Source: Paulinella micropora
Taxonomy: Eukaryota; Cercozoa; Imbricatea; Euglyphida; Paulinellidae
Reading direction: 5' to 3'
DNA: 25,000 nucleotides
NCBI GenBank assembly: GCA_019918135.1
Contig: WBZZ01005971.1
Location: 17,501-42,500, forward strand
Positions within the stretch are counted from its first letter, which is position 1, and every line of letters begins with the position of its first letter. Positions 14,256-22,966 of the stretch are shown piece by piece. The position numbers and the translations under genes are program-made. The notes beneath the pieces were generated by a model. The model was not told the origin of the DNA. It saw only the letters and a list, made by a program, of their open reading frames with translations, and ran no database searches.

Positions 14256-15923
14256 ATGGCGTATCAAGGTTCTGACTTAGTAAAAATGAGGCTAGACCCT
14301 CCAAAGTTTAATCATGGAAAAGAATGGGAGCTGTTTGAGTACACCTTTACATCAGTTATAGGTGTCACACACCCAGAAATCCTTTCCATAATTCCGGGCT
14401 TTGAGACTCATCCCTTAGCCAAACCTATACAACTACCTGTACGACCTGATTCCCATTCAGATGCACCCTTCAAATCACCTGCAAAGAAGAAGGAAGAAGA
14501 AGAGGACGAAGAACAGACAGTAGTAGTAAAGGTAGAGCAAGAAACCGCAAGTGCAAAAACTGCCTCTGCCCCCGCCACTGTTATACCTACGGACCAAAAA
14601 TCCCAAATACCAGTGTTGACGAGGGGGAGTAAGCCGTCACCGCTATTTGCATTACAATTGGGAGCCAGATATTACACGAAAGAGAAAGAAGCTAAGCTAA
14701 ACAGATTGCTCTATGCCTTTCTACTTCAATCATGTGCTCACGATAGGAAGGTGATGACTATAATGAGGCAGGGGGATACGGACGGCGTAAAGTGTTTCCT
14801 CGCCCTCAAAAAACATTATGGAGGTCTTGACCTCATAAGGTTTGAAGAGGACCAAGAAAAACTATACCATTCGTATCCTAAAAAGGTTAGGGAGGTGAGT
14901 AGCTGGCTAGCTGACTATCTCACGACTATCAAAACACAGGAAAAGACGATGGGAGTGATGCCAGAGATGATGAAGACAGGCATGATGATGAAGAAATTAA
15001 AACATCTACCTGTCTATCAAGCCTACTATCGCAACACTTGGTGTCCTCTCTTACCTACTCAAAGACCTAAGCTGCCTGAATTCATCAAGGTAGAGGAGCA
15101 GTTAGCTCAAAGCAACGTATCAGAAACTAGAATGCGAAAGCTATATGGATCTGGTAGTTCAAAGAGCGACCCTATCACTATCAACACAGTAGCAGGAATA
15201 GCTCAGGGCAAGAAAAAGAGCAAGCCTTCACAGGCTTATGGTGAGGGGGAGGACAGTATTTGTTGGAACTGTCTGTCCCCTGACCATAAGATTGTTTTCT
15301 GTCTAGTCAGGTGTCAACTCAAGGACTGTCCCAAGGATGGACATGGTCCCTTGAAATGCCCCATAAGAAGGAGAACTAGGGTTTCTGAGAAGTTGCGTGG
15401 GAAGGAGAAGAGAGAGGACAGTCAGAGTGAGAAGACAGACAGACACAAGAATAAAGAAGAAGAAGGAGCAAAGAAGAAGAAGAAGGAAGGCAGCAGAGGA
15501 GCGGGGCGAAAGCTGAAAGCAGCAGACTTCATTAAAAAGAAGGAAACGATAAGCTTAAACGCAGAATCACCTGACTCCTCTAACTCACCCTCTCACTCAG
15601 AAAGTGAAGAAGAAGATGAACCCCCAACTAACCAATCTCCTTCTGAGTCTGAAGAAGAATCAGAAGAAGATGGTGAGTTGGGGATTCACCACATGGCAAT
15701 GATAGTGGTGTGTCGAGGAAGACAACCCCCCCACCCTCAAACAACACCCCCATGCCACTTTTATCTCACACATCTACGCCACCTGGCGCAAGAAGTAGAG
15801 AGGGAGGAGGTGTTGAGGGCGGTGTGCGTAGAGGAGAGCAGAAAGGACATGCATCATCTACCCAAAACGACTCCACACACACTCGTCCCACTATTCCACC
15901 CCTTCACGAGAATAAGTTTTTGA
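14256..15923 (+). CDS. gag: Gag of element R with tandem zinc knuckles, frame disrupted near its end
   Basis: The ATG at 14256 (A at -3, G at +4) is chosen; the frame is open further upstream but without another ATG. It would form the particle and bind element RNA. The N-terminal ~100 residues begin MAYQGSDLVKMRLDPPKFNH, then comes a Lys/Glu/Thr-rich linker and a helical domain of copia-Gag character (residues ~140-290). A canonical zinc knuckle C-x2-C-x4-H-x4-C is encoded at 15261-15302 (CWNCLSPDHKIVFC), followed by a variant C-x4-C-x4-H-x4-C. Lys-rich and acidic Ser/Glu-rich stretches follow. Around the GGGG at 15679-15682 the natural frame appears to pass to the next one, so the residues after ~475 in this frame are probably out-of-frame. 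Confidence 0.8.
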   Translation: MAYQGSDLVKMRLDPPKFNHGKEWELFEYTFTSVIGVTHPEILSIIPGFETHPLAKPIQLPVRPDSHSDAPFKSPAKKKEEEEDEEQTVVVKVEQETASAKTASAPATVIPTDQKSQIPVLTRGSKPSPLFALQLGARYYTKEKEAKLNRLLYAFLLQSCAHDRKVMTIMRQGDTDGVKCFLALKKHYGGLDLIRFEEDQEKLYHSYPKKVREVSSWLADYLTTIKTQEKTMGVMPEMMKTGMMMKKLKHLPVYQAYYRNTWCPLLPTQRPKLPEFIKVEEQLAQSNVSETRMRKLYGSGSSKSDPITINTVAGIAQGKKKSKPSQAYGEGEDSICWNCLSPDHKIVFCLVRCQLKDCPKDGHGPLKCPIRRRTRVSEKLRGKEKREDSQSEKTDRHKNKEEEGAKKKKKEGSRGAGRKLKAADFIKKKETISLNAESPDSSNSPSHSESEEEDEPPTNQSPSESEEESEEDGELGIHHMAMIVVCRGRQPPHPQTTPPCHFYLTHLRHLAQEVEREEVLRAVCVEESRKDMHHLPKTTPHTLVPLFHPFTRISF

Positions 15924-16339
15924 CCACCCTTGATATGGCTGGCGACCCAACTCCCCTAAACCAAATCATACCTTTGGAAGGGAATTGGGCCCTCAGACGT
16001 ACAAGGGTAGGATACGTAAAATTACTCGTGAAAAAATACAACCCAGTCACATTGCGAGAAGTAGGTGGCCCACCCCTCAACCTCCACGGTAGACCAGTAC
16101 GTGTAGTTGACTGTCTCGTCACAAGTAGTAAGCAGTGTGAGGCGACAGTGCCAGATACAGGAGTTAGGTGCTCGTGGAGACTGGGAGCGGCGAGAAAGGG
16201 GGTGGAGGGTGGGAAGTGTGCTGCTAGACTGATAGATCATGACTTTTGCTCGCTTCGTGTTGATCAAGAAAGGAAGAGAGGGGAAATATTGAGCAAGTAC
16301 AGAGAAAAATTGAACCTAGGGTTGCTTTCCCCCCCATGA
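15683..16339 (+). pseudogene. Gag-protease spacer of element R in a shifted frame, with a Cys/His cluster
   Basis: The composition continues from gag here, in the frame two bases on: Ser/Thr/Pro-rich, then NKFLTTLDMAGDP and a folded-looking segment. The segment at about 16129-16255 encodes QCEATVPDTGVRCSWR, then a cysteine, then H-D-F-C. This CxxT-x5-GxRC...H-x-FC pattern recalls small zinc-binding modules of the DUF5763 kind. The frame ends TGA at 16337-16339 right after a run of C. The protease frame, the same as gag, resumes there, so one-base changes at the G run and C run compensate for each other. This may be mutation, sequencing error in homopolymers, or recoding. Confidence 0.5.
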
Positions 16340-16343
16340 TGCT

Positions 16344-16443
16344 ATGTATTACGAACCTGCCACTTTGTTTACACACATCACCTTGTGGAAAGCAAACATC
16401 AACCCTGCTCAATCCAACAATCCAACTACATCTCTTTGCACAC

Positions 16444-16516
<73 letters not shown>

Positions 16517-17750
16517 CACTACTACATCCACAGAAAGAGTGGGAGAAATAGGGGAAGGAGTAGGGGGAGTAGGAGCAGGGGGAGTAGAAGTGAAAGTAGG
16601 AGGAGTAGGAGTAGGGGGAGTAGGAGTAGGAGGAGGGGGAGCAGTAGAGGGTAGACCGCCTGTACCTATTTTGTCGGTACCAACTTTCACCCACACTTCG
16701 TCTTCTCAACCTACCACCGCACTATCTGATACATCCTCATCATCTTTATTTGGACCCCCTGAGGTCATGGAAGAGGGAGAGCCAGGTAGAGCTGAGGATA
16801 GTAACGTTTGGGTAAGAGACGGAAAGCGGGTGTTAAAAGGTGGAGGACTACCCCCCATCGAAGAAATACAACGCTTGGTTACTGCTCTCAACCAGGGGCT
16901 TAAGAGTAGAACAGTGACAGACGGGTTGATTACAAGCCAGGAGGGGGAATATGATGAATTCTATACAGAACTATATTACGCCATGCACGATTGCGTCCTT
17001 ACTCTTGCTACCAAACACAACAGCCCGTTTGCACGAGGCATCGTTTCTTCTTTCCCATACATGATAAAGGAGGTAGAGGATCTCGAGGATGTGTTGGGTG
17101 GAGTGACACCTCCAGAAGAAGACGAACCACAAAGTCCATCAGACACAGACACCACCACTTCATTCCCCGAACAAGCACACTCTGAATGCTCTATCATGTT
17201 GATGCATAATAACTCTGACCACAGAACTGACAGTAGCAATATAGTGTGGGTAGACGATAGTGGTGCAAGCGAAACACAGTCCCCAGATAGGTCTACGTTT
17301 GTTAGCCTTAAGAGAGCTCCACAGAAGTTCCGCATAGCGAAAGGAAGCATTAGAACCGAGTACAAAGGAAAAGTTTTAATGAATCTGTCGGGAGCTCATA
17401 GGGAAGAAGTCAATGTCCTTGATGCCCACACCACCTACAACCCGCACCTAAAGTACGGGTTGGTGGCTACTTCGGCATGGGTTCGTAAGGGTTTTGCTGT
17501 CATACACCAAAACAATCAAGTGATAGTGCTCAGGAAGCCTATTCTTATTACGGAAGACCAAATCGTGGCTAGAGGGAGAGCACTCCCAAACCACTTGACG
17601 GTGTTTGATGCCCCGGGCACCCCACCTCTCAATCCTAACGAGTGGTATGAGCCCACAAGTACCTCTACTACTATGCCCCCCACCACAAGTGAGACTCCCA
17701 AGCCCGACGATGATGACAGTGTCACGTCGGACCCGGGGGGACAAGCTTGA
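16344..17750 (+). CDS. Protease segment of element R polyprotein, with poly-Thr tract
   Basis: Aspartic protease of a Ty1/copia element. The catalytic motif is WVDDSGAS with DSG at 17256-17264. A segment reading LDAHTTYNPHLKYGLVATSA, then WVRKGFAVI, matches the family's hydrophobic strand after the catalytic loop. The N-terminal part carries a poly-threonine tract encoded by (ACT)n and a Gly/Val-rich repeat from GGAGTAGG units. A helical stretch follows at 16840-17090. The first ATG (16344) is unlikely to be a real start; the frame was presumably fused to gag. The frame stops at TGA 17748-17750 just after a GGGGGG run; a shifted frame continues to 17883, so another one-base change probably separates it from integrase. 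Confidence 0.75.
16444..16526 (+). repeat. (CTA)n/(ACT)n trinucleotide array inside the R protease frame
   Basis: About 27 ACT codons in a row with one or two variants, encoding poly-Thr. Directly downstream (16548-16640) a GGAGTAGG minisatellite encodes a Gly/Val repeat. Confidence 0.9.
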
Positions 17751-17813
17751 CAACCCACCTCTCATCTTTCTCAGAAAACCAACCCACCTACATACCATGA
17801 TGTATACTGTTTA

Positions 17814-18593
17814 TTGTCACCGTGCATTTGTGGTTGGCGATGTGACGTACCTAATACATACGTACCCTATTCTACTGAGATAGATCACGAGAAAGATGAG
17901 AGGGCTGAGAGTAAGAGAGATAAAGCGCTAGGTAGTAAAGCTTTATGTCCTGTTGTTCGTCCTCACTATCATGAAAACATACATGCCACTGTGTTCCATC
18001 GTATGTGTAAGCACAGAGGGGTAAAAGCCATGGAGCGAATGGCTAACTATATGGGAGTAAAGATAGTGGGGAGAGAGTGGAGGGAACGAGTAATGAGATG
18101 TGAGTGGTGCTTAAAGAATAAGATAAAGAGAGTGCCCCATTTCAAAGACAACCACCATGCGGTAGAACGCCACCCTGGGGTTCACATAACAATGGATACC
18201 CAGGGTTGGTGGAATACATTATCGTGGGACGGGAAGAAATACAAATTCACCATCAAATGTCTTGCATCTGGGTTTGAGTTAGACTATTATCTGAGACATA
18301 AGAATGAGTTTTTCACATGCTTCCTTAAGGCCGTTGCCTTCTTCGAACGGCATACGGGAAGAAAAGTGAAATTCTTGACTTGTGACCAGGAATCTGGTAA
18401 GTACAAGGAGTTTCAGACTTGGATTGATGTAAATCAACCGGTCCTCCTTGAGGCTCCGACGGGGGAGAAACAGGCGGTTGCTAAAATAGAACGAGCCCAC
18501 CAGACGTGCGGCGGACCCGCAAGGGCAGTTCTCAGCGACGCCGATCTTCCTGAGTCCATGTGGACTGAGACGGAGAAAGCTTCCACTTATTTT
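17814..18593 (+). CDS. Ty1/copia integrase, zinc module and catalytic core, cut by the inversion
   Basis: The zinc-binding module has H at 17997, H at 18012 and a CEWC pair at 18099 and 18108. The core has D at 18195 (TMDTQG), D at 18384 (TCDQES) and E at 18489 (KIERAH), with 34 residues between the second D and E, close to the family's 35. The segment to TYF at 18593 corresponds to the start of the helix that precedes the GKSPYE-type motif in copia integrases. At 18594 homology stops abruptly, and the expected continuation is found on the - strand starting near 20490. The open frame runs on to 18686, but those residues are the reverse strand of RT. The shown start is simply the first ATG after a stop; the frame was probably continuous with protease. 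Confidence 0.85.
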
Positions 18594-19435
18594 GGCATAG
18601 GTCCTTGCACCGGAATCCTCTCTTTTCGAACAACTTCACCATCTTGGTGTGCTTTTCTTGCGATGCAGCATGACAGCCGTCATTGACGTGAAAAGACACC
18701 AGTTGGGTAGTTTGGGGGCTACTCCCATGCTTTACGAAAGAGGCTCTGTCTAACGTGAGAGGCTTGAATTTGTGTTCGGTAATGAGCTCCGGACAGTACG
18801 TCGCACCAAAGACGGCCTGCCTCCGGATGGCCGTATAGGGTCTTCTTCAGAAGCCAGACATAGTCCGCAGTCTGAAATTCGGCCGGCGGTTTGACATATA
18901 TGTCGTATGGGAGGTTCGCATGCAGATAGGTGGTCGTGAAATCTATCAGCCATAAATCTATTCCGAAAAAGGCTGCATAGGCTACCATGAGCAAAATGGT
19001 CCTGTGCTGGGCTGTGTGAGAGTAAGACTTTCTGGGATTGTACTGAGCGTGAGCTTTCAGGAGGTCCCCTCGCAGGGTTATCCGGGCTTTGTGGAATTCA
19101 TCCGCAGTACCTTGTTGTTTTACCGTATCTATCCACTTTATAGGGATGATTGGTGTGCCCGACATTTTCGCTTCGCTCACTTTTCGCCAAACAAATGCTT
19201 TTAGTTCTTTGAGCTGTTCGAATTCCTTTTGTCTAGCTTGCTTACGGTCTTTTGGTTTCTGTACTACTGGGAATTCAGGGAATTTCTCACTCACGAGACA
19301 ATACTCCGCCCGACTTTCCTCCCGGGCACATACCGCGACATGAGCTCTCGCCCTCTTCCCCATGATAATATTTTCACTCGAAATTTCCGCCTGTTCGTGT
19401 GATCTCCATCCCGGTTTATGTGCCGCTCTCTGCAC
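18594..19435 (-). pseudogene. Ty1/copia reverse transcriptase, fingers and palm, inside the inverted block
   Basis: Reading -, the family landmarks appear in order: QLKELKAFVWRKV (start of the fingers), IPIKWIDTVKQQGT, KARITLRGD, the first palm motif LWLIDFTTTYLHANLP with its catalytic Asp, then VWLLKKTLYGHPEAGRLW. The frame is lost around 18775-18790; the shifted frame continues FKPLTLDRASFVKHG and reaches VSFHVNDGCHA, where the YVDD catalytic box is expected (18679-18690), and ends KDLC at 18594. HVND replaces YVDD, so one of the two catalytic aspartates is Asn. Frameshift and substitution both indicate a dead enzyme. Confidence 0.8.
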
Positions 19436-19437
19436 CT

Positions 19438-20033
19438 CTACCTCTCCCTCTTCCCCTCGACAAACGCAAATTCTGAGGTGACCTCAATGCCGGGATCGTT
19501 AGTATTGAGGTCCGAGTCAAAGTTTTTGTTGGTCGACAAGGGTGGTGGTGCAGTTGCTGCTTTTTGCTCACGCGATTCGGGCATAGCTTCTGACTGTTGT
19601 GGGGCTTTGGCATATTTGACGATTTCTGTGTCTAATATCTTATCCGTGACGCCGTCGTCAAACAAGACGCTATGCGCGGGGAAGCGTTTAGATTTACGGG
19701 TAACGGGAGCAGACGGGGCTGTTGCTGTCCCCCGTCGTATCGCCGTCTCCCATTTTTATCCCCGTAAGTCAATCTAGCCCACTGCTCCCCAAAAGCCCTT
19801 GCCGGGATTTCCACATACGTTCCGGACAACCTTTGTCTTTCTTTGGGCTTACGCCCCCTTCTTGCTTTCTTTATCTCCCCCTGCTCGTCACTCGGCTGAG
19901 CTCTAGGGGGGGCGGGCTCGTGTTCACGAACACCGGTCCCTCTTCTGCCTCGCTATCCTCGTCAGTTTGCGGAGTGTGGGGTGACTCCTCAGGGGGGATT
20001 CCATAGTGAGGGTCGGAGCGGGAGAGGGATTTC
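19438..20033 (-). pseudogene. Integrase-RT linker of element R, acidic and Pro/Ser-rich, frame-broken
   Basis: Between the integrase end and the RT start on the - strand, several short frames alternate, including DPHYGIPPEESPHTPQ (near 20005) and a segment near 19790 beginning MSGTYVEIPARAFGEQWARL. Copia elements normally have a poorly conserved acidic and proline-rich linker here. At least two frame changes are needed to read through. Confidence 0.5.
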
Positions 20034-20490
20034 CTACCGGGGGACCTTCTCCCCCTGCCGGAATCTCTCCTCCCGGGTCCTCCCCTGAAACGATTTCTTG
20101 ATCTTCTGGGGTCGTTTGTTGCGATAGGGAAGGGGGGGCTGTTGCCAATTGACAGAGAACATCTCACTCTCAACATCATCTCTCTCGAGAGATTTAGATG
20201 CCCCCCTCTTCCCCAGTCTCCAAACGTCAAAGATAACATCACGGACATTACCGAATATTTTCCTCGCAACCGGATCATATACGCGATAATAGCCGTTGTT
20301 TCTTTCATACCCGAGAAATAAAACTTTCCTCCCCCTCTCACCTTTCCCCCTCTTTGCGTCTACTTTCATGTACGCCAAACATCCAATGGGACGCAAATGA
20401 CGCAAAAGGGGTTTTCTCTTATGAACAATTTCGTAAGGAGATTTCCCCTTAAAAGGGCCGTGGGCAAGAGGTGGCAAAGCCACCGAATTC
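20034..20490 (-). pseudogene. Ty1/copia integrase C-terminal domain, inside the inverted block
   Basis: On the - strand from 20490 the sequence reads LNSVALPPLAHGPFKGKSPY then EIVHKRKP, HLRPIGCLAYM and GRKVLFLGYERNNGYYRVYD. These are the GKTPYE, HLRVFGC and FLGY landmarks that follow the D,D,E core in copia integrases. It is the missing continuation of the integrase at 17814-18593. The frame runs to a stop at 20034. Confidence 0.8.
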
Positions 20491-20495
20491 AAAAA

Positions 20496-20852
20496 CATTC
20501 AGATCATCCAGTCTGAAAAGGGGATTACTCTGCATCAACGTAAGCTGATTTGGAGGAGTTGGGTTACATGAAGGAGATACCGGCTAAAACACCATTCACT
20601 TCTGATAACCCCGCTCCCCTAAAGAAGGACCATCTCCTATTACGTTATGATCTTAGATGCTTGATAGGGATGCTTATCTTTTTGGCTGTTCACACCCGGC
20701 CACTCCTCATATGCCCTTTAAGCATAGCAGCTAAGTCCCAAGTCCCTAACCCGGGGATGTCTTATGCTATGGTGCACAGAATGTTCTTGTGGCTTCTGAC
20801 CCCACGAGCGTTATTTTCAGAAGAGGAGATCGAAATTTACGGAAGTTGCTAG
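20496..20852 (+). pseudogene. Ty1/copia RT end and connection region, + strand right of the inversion
   Basis: At 20498-20548 one frame reads IQIIQSEKGITLHQRK, the sequence expected shortly after the KDLG box of copia RT. A frame change near 20550 is followed by LEELGYMKEIPAKTPFTSDN. Next comes LIGMLIFLAVHTRPLL (family: SLIGSLxYLxxxTRPD), then a helix ending HRMFLWLL. Near 20789 the frame shifts again into the RNase H region. These landmarks are conserved in order but need two frame corrections. Confidence 0.75.
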
Positions 20853-21517
20853 AAACTAATTTCTCGGTTCCTAAAACTCTGGAATCTCGGAAACCTAATC
20901 TGGAATCTTGCGCAGCGGCCAACACAATCGATGATATCATTGGAAAACCCGCAATGCCCGGAATGGATATGTTCAGCGTGCCAGTTCTCGCCAATGTAGA
21001 CAGAATTATTGCGGAGCAACCAATAGTCGGATTTGTAGACTCGGATTTTGCGGGGGATAAAAACTCACGTAAATCAAGATCCCGATACGTTTACTTATTC
21101 AACGGAACACCAATTTCGTGGTTTTCTAAACTACAATCTGTGATAGCCCAATCTACATTAGAGTCTGAGACTGTTTCAGCAAATGAGGCGGTTAGAGAGC
21201 TTCTCGCATTACAAGAAACTTTACGGGATATCGGAATAAATCTTGAAGGCCCCACCCCTCTCTTCGAGGATAACGAAGGAACGATATTATTGTCGGAGAG
21301 AGGACTAGGGGAAGCTAGGACCAAGCACATAGAGGTCCGATACCACCTTCTAGCACAGCTCGTGAGAGAAGGAAAGGTCAAACTATTCCGGGTCCCTACG
21401 GAGGAAAATATCGCGGATGTATTCACCAAAATACATTTTACGGTAGACAATTCAATTACCTGGCTGGTAAAATCTCCGTCGTTCTTAATAGGGAAAATTG
21501 CGCTAAATTCAGGATAA
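20789..21517 (+). CDS. Ty1/copia RNase H domain of element R
   Basis: 242 codons; the real domain probably starts at GFVDSDFAGDKNSRKSRSRY near 21030. The enzyme would degrade the RNA strand during reverse transcription. Catalytic acidic residues are visible in order: D in DSDFAG, E in QSTLESE (near 21165), D in LFEDNEG (near 21265), then RTKHIEVRYH and the terminal ADVFTK that closes copia pol proteins. Codons before 21000 are less conserved and read as the end of the connection region (ASDPTSVIFRRGDRN). The frame is open to TAA at 21515-21517. It is the best preserved part of the pol region. Confidence 0.85.
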   Translation: MASDPTSVIFRRGDRNLRKLLETNFSVPKTLESRKPNLESCAAANTIDDIIGKPAMPGMDMFSVPVLANVDRIIAEQPIVGFVDSDFAGDKNSRKSRSRYVYLFNGTPISWFSKLQSVIAQSTLESETVSANEAVRELLALQETLRDIGINLEGPTPLFEDNEGTILLSERGLGEARTKHIEVRYHLLAQLVREGKVKLFRVPTEENIADVFTKIHFTVDNSITWLVKSPSFLIGKIALNSG

Positions 21518-21764
21518 AATTCGATCAATTCCCGTATTAGTAAGGTTTGTCATCTTGAACTTCGTTTATATTCCCGGGGTATGTAATTCCATAATTTTCC
21601 CGCATATTACACATAAGTTGTACAGGTGAGTGAATAGACGAGTGCCGACGGGGCCCGGTGGCGAGTGACCGGCGATATTAGTATTTGAGGTTGTCTGTGT
21701 TTTTATAATTTTCACAGAATAGATGTATTGGGACCTACAGTTATTTTAATATTTACTTTGATCC
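21518..21764 (+). other. 3' untranslated region of element R
   Basis: About 250 nt between the pol stop and the polypurine tract. No gene is seen. It contains a GC-rich patch at 21641-21675 and is otherwise AT-rich. Confidence 0.6.
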
Positions 21765-21772
21765 AGGGGGAG
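21765..21772 (+). other. Polypurine tract of element R
   Basis: AGGGGGAG immediately before the 3' LTR TG. The same octamer is at 22297-22304 and, on the - strand, at 2833-2840. Confidence 0.9.
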
Positions 21773-21966
21773 TGTTAGACCTATTAATATAATTAACAGG
21801 ATAGTCAGTATGGGCCGCCATATGTAATGTGAGTCGTCAGAGCCATTACGTATGACCGGGCTAGTATATAATTGGTCCGTCTTTTGGCGCCCTTTTCTCA
21901 ATAAAGTCACGTAGTATCTGCTGTAGGACACAGCAAGTATACGGCAGATTATTAAGTAGTCCCACA
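21773..21966 (+). repeat. Element R 3' LTR (194 bp)
   Basis: Starts TGTTAGACC and ends TCCCACA, followed by the GAAAT duplication. It has two short insertions relative to the 5' LTR (near 21889 and 21907). The TATATAA and AATAAAG motifs are conserved. Confidence 0.9.
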
Positions 21967-21971
21967 GAAAT
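21967..21971. other. Target-site duplication of element R, right copy
   Basis: GAAAT, identical to 13718-13722. Confidence 0.9.
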
Positions 21972-22028
21972 GTACGGCACGGTTAGCTTGTACAGTATGT
22001 AAATGATTAAAATTTATTTATTTGACTG

Positions 22029-22063
<35 letters not shown>

Positions 22064-22296
22064 GCAAACACTGTTTTCAAGTAATAAAATACCACCCGTA
22101 AAATCTGAGTGGGAAGCAGAAGAGATAGAATGGAAGTGATATCGAAGAGATTCAGCATGATAACGCCAGTAACGGTAAAGACTACTACTAACTGATCATT
22201 AAGTAATACTGAGTGGACATAACTGAGGAGAAAAGTGTCTAATCATCTATTAATATATACAAATATCCAATGACTTTTACTAATTTACTATGCTCC
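21972..22296. other. Segment between R and the next LTR, with a 29-base poly-T
   Basis: Contains a T run at 22032-22060. The part after the run leads into the polypurine tract of a copia relative and may be its 3' untranslated region. No open frame or protein motif is seen. The poly-T could be the tail of a - strand retroposon; no body is recognised. Confidence 0.4.
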
Positions 22297-22532
22297 AGGG
22301 GGAGTGTTAGAACTAGTAATCAATATTAACTGCACTGATCATCCGGGATAGTTATATGAACCGGCAGTATAAGAGTAACTGTGTCGTTAGGGCCATTACT
22401 TATATCCGGCCAGTCATATCAATATTACTCTCTGCGCTCTTTGTTGGTTTGGTGCGTTATTAAAGATTTGTTACTGCAGACGCGGTGAGTAGTGAGTTCC
22501 GGATCTTTATATTAAGTTATATTGGTCTAACA
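22297..22532 (+). mobile_element. Polypurine tract and 3' LTR of a truncated copia-like element
   Basis: AGGGGGAG at 22297-22304 abuts a 228-bp LTR-like unit (22305-22532) that starts TGTTAGA and ends TCTAACA, a perfect 7-bp terminal inverted repeat. Like the R LTR it carries GTGTCGTTAGGGCCATTAC and a TTATTAAAG signal in corresponding places, but overall it is a different subfamily. No matching 5' LTR is in the window. A solo LTR would not keep a polypurine tract, so this is the right end of a 5'-truncated or partly overwritten element. Confidence 0.65.
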
Positions 22533-22780
22533 CTAACTAATATCTACATGTATTTAACCGGTTTATGCGGTTAGATCCCGTATCAGAACAATTAATCATG
22601 TACCAATCCGGGCCAGCTTTGTGGACCGAGCGGGTATATCTGCCCCCACAAAGTGGGTCCAGTTATTGTTCCGTTCATAATTACCGACCATTCGTTTCAG
22701 TCTTGCGTTTCCGTTGGACTTGGTATAATCATTAAAGTCATTCTTCGGTACAGTGTACGTGGTAGAACGACAATAAATAC
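22533..22780. other. Intergenic segment with overlapping inverted repeats
   Basis: CTTTGTGG (22617-22624) pairs with CCACAAAG (22646-22653), and TGGACC (22622-22627) pairs with GGTCCA (22656-22661); the two stems exclude each other. No gene is seen. Confidence 0.45.
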
Positions 22781-22934
22781 TGCCAATAAAAGCTCACTGG
22801 CAGGGTAAAGGTCTAAAAAATGCTCAGTGTTTACATGCCCAGTATAATATTATTGGCTGAGAAAAATATTTTTCTCGATATGCAAATAATACAAATAAAG
22901 TAAATAATTACTGATAATACAAAAATATTTTTCT

Positions 22935-22966
<32 letters not shown>

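Larger units (their letters stand above)
18594..20490 (-). other. Inverted ~1.9-kb pol block within element R
   Basis: Integrase and RT both break at the two ends, and each half continues on the opposite strand at the other end. The left edge lies in TTTT (18590-18593), the right edge in AAAAA (20491-20495), so the breakpoints share an inverted A/T run of 4-5 bases. Target duplication and both LTRs are outside and intact. Confidence 0.85.
13723..21966 (+). mobile_element. Element R: Ty1/copia retrotransposon with an internal inverted block
   Basis: 8,244 bp with LTRs at both ends, a perfect 5-bp target duplication, primer site, leader, gag, protease, integrase, RT and RNase H in Ty1/copia order. 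A ~1.9-kb block (about 18594-20490) is reversed, so integrase C-terminus and most of RT are on the - strand. Frames are also broken at several places: two opposite shifts at homopolymers in gag-pro, a stop at 17748, a frameshift near 18780 in RT, and frame changes near 20550 and 20789. The copy is therefore defective, although complete in extent. Confidence 0.9.

Noticed and set aside
16409..16709. - strand frames of poly-Val or poly-Ser next to Pro/Thr-rich sequence
   Set aside because: They are the reverse of the (CTA)n array within the R polyprotein.
18594..18686. C-terminal residues of the R integrase frame after TYF
   Set aside because: This stretch is the reverse strand of RT inside the inverted block, so it is not part of integrase.
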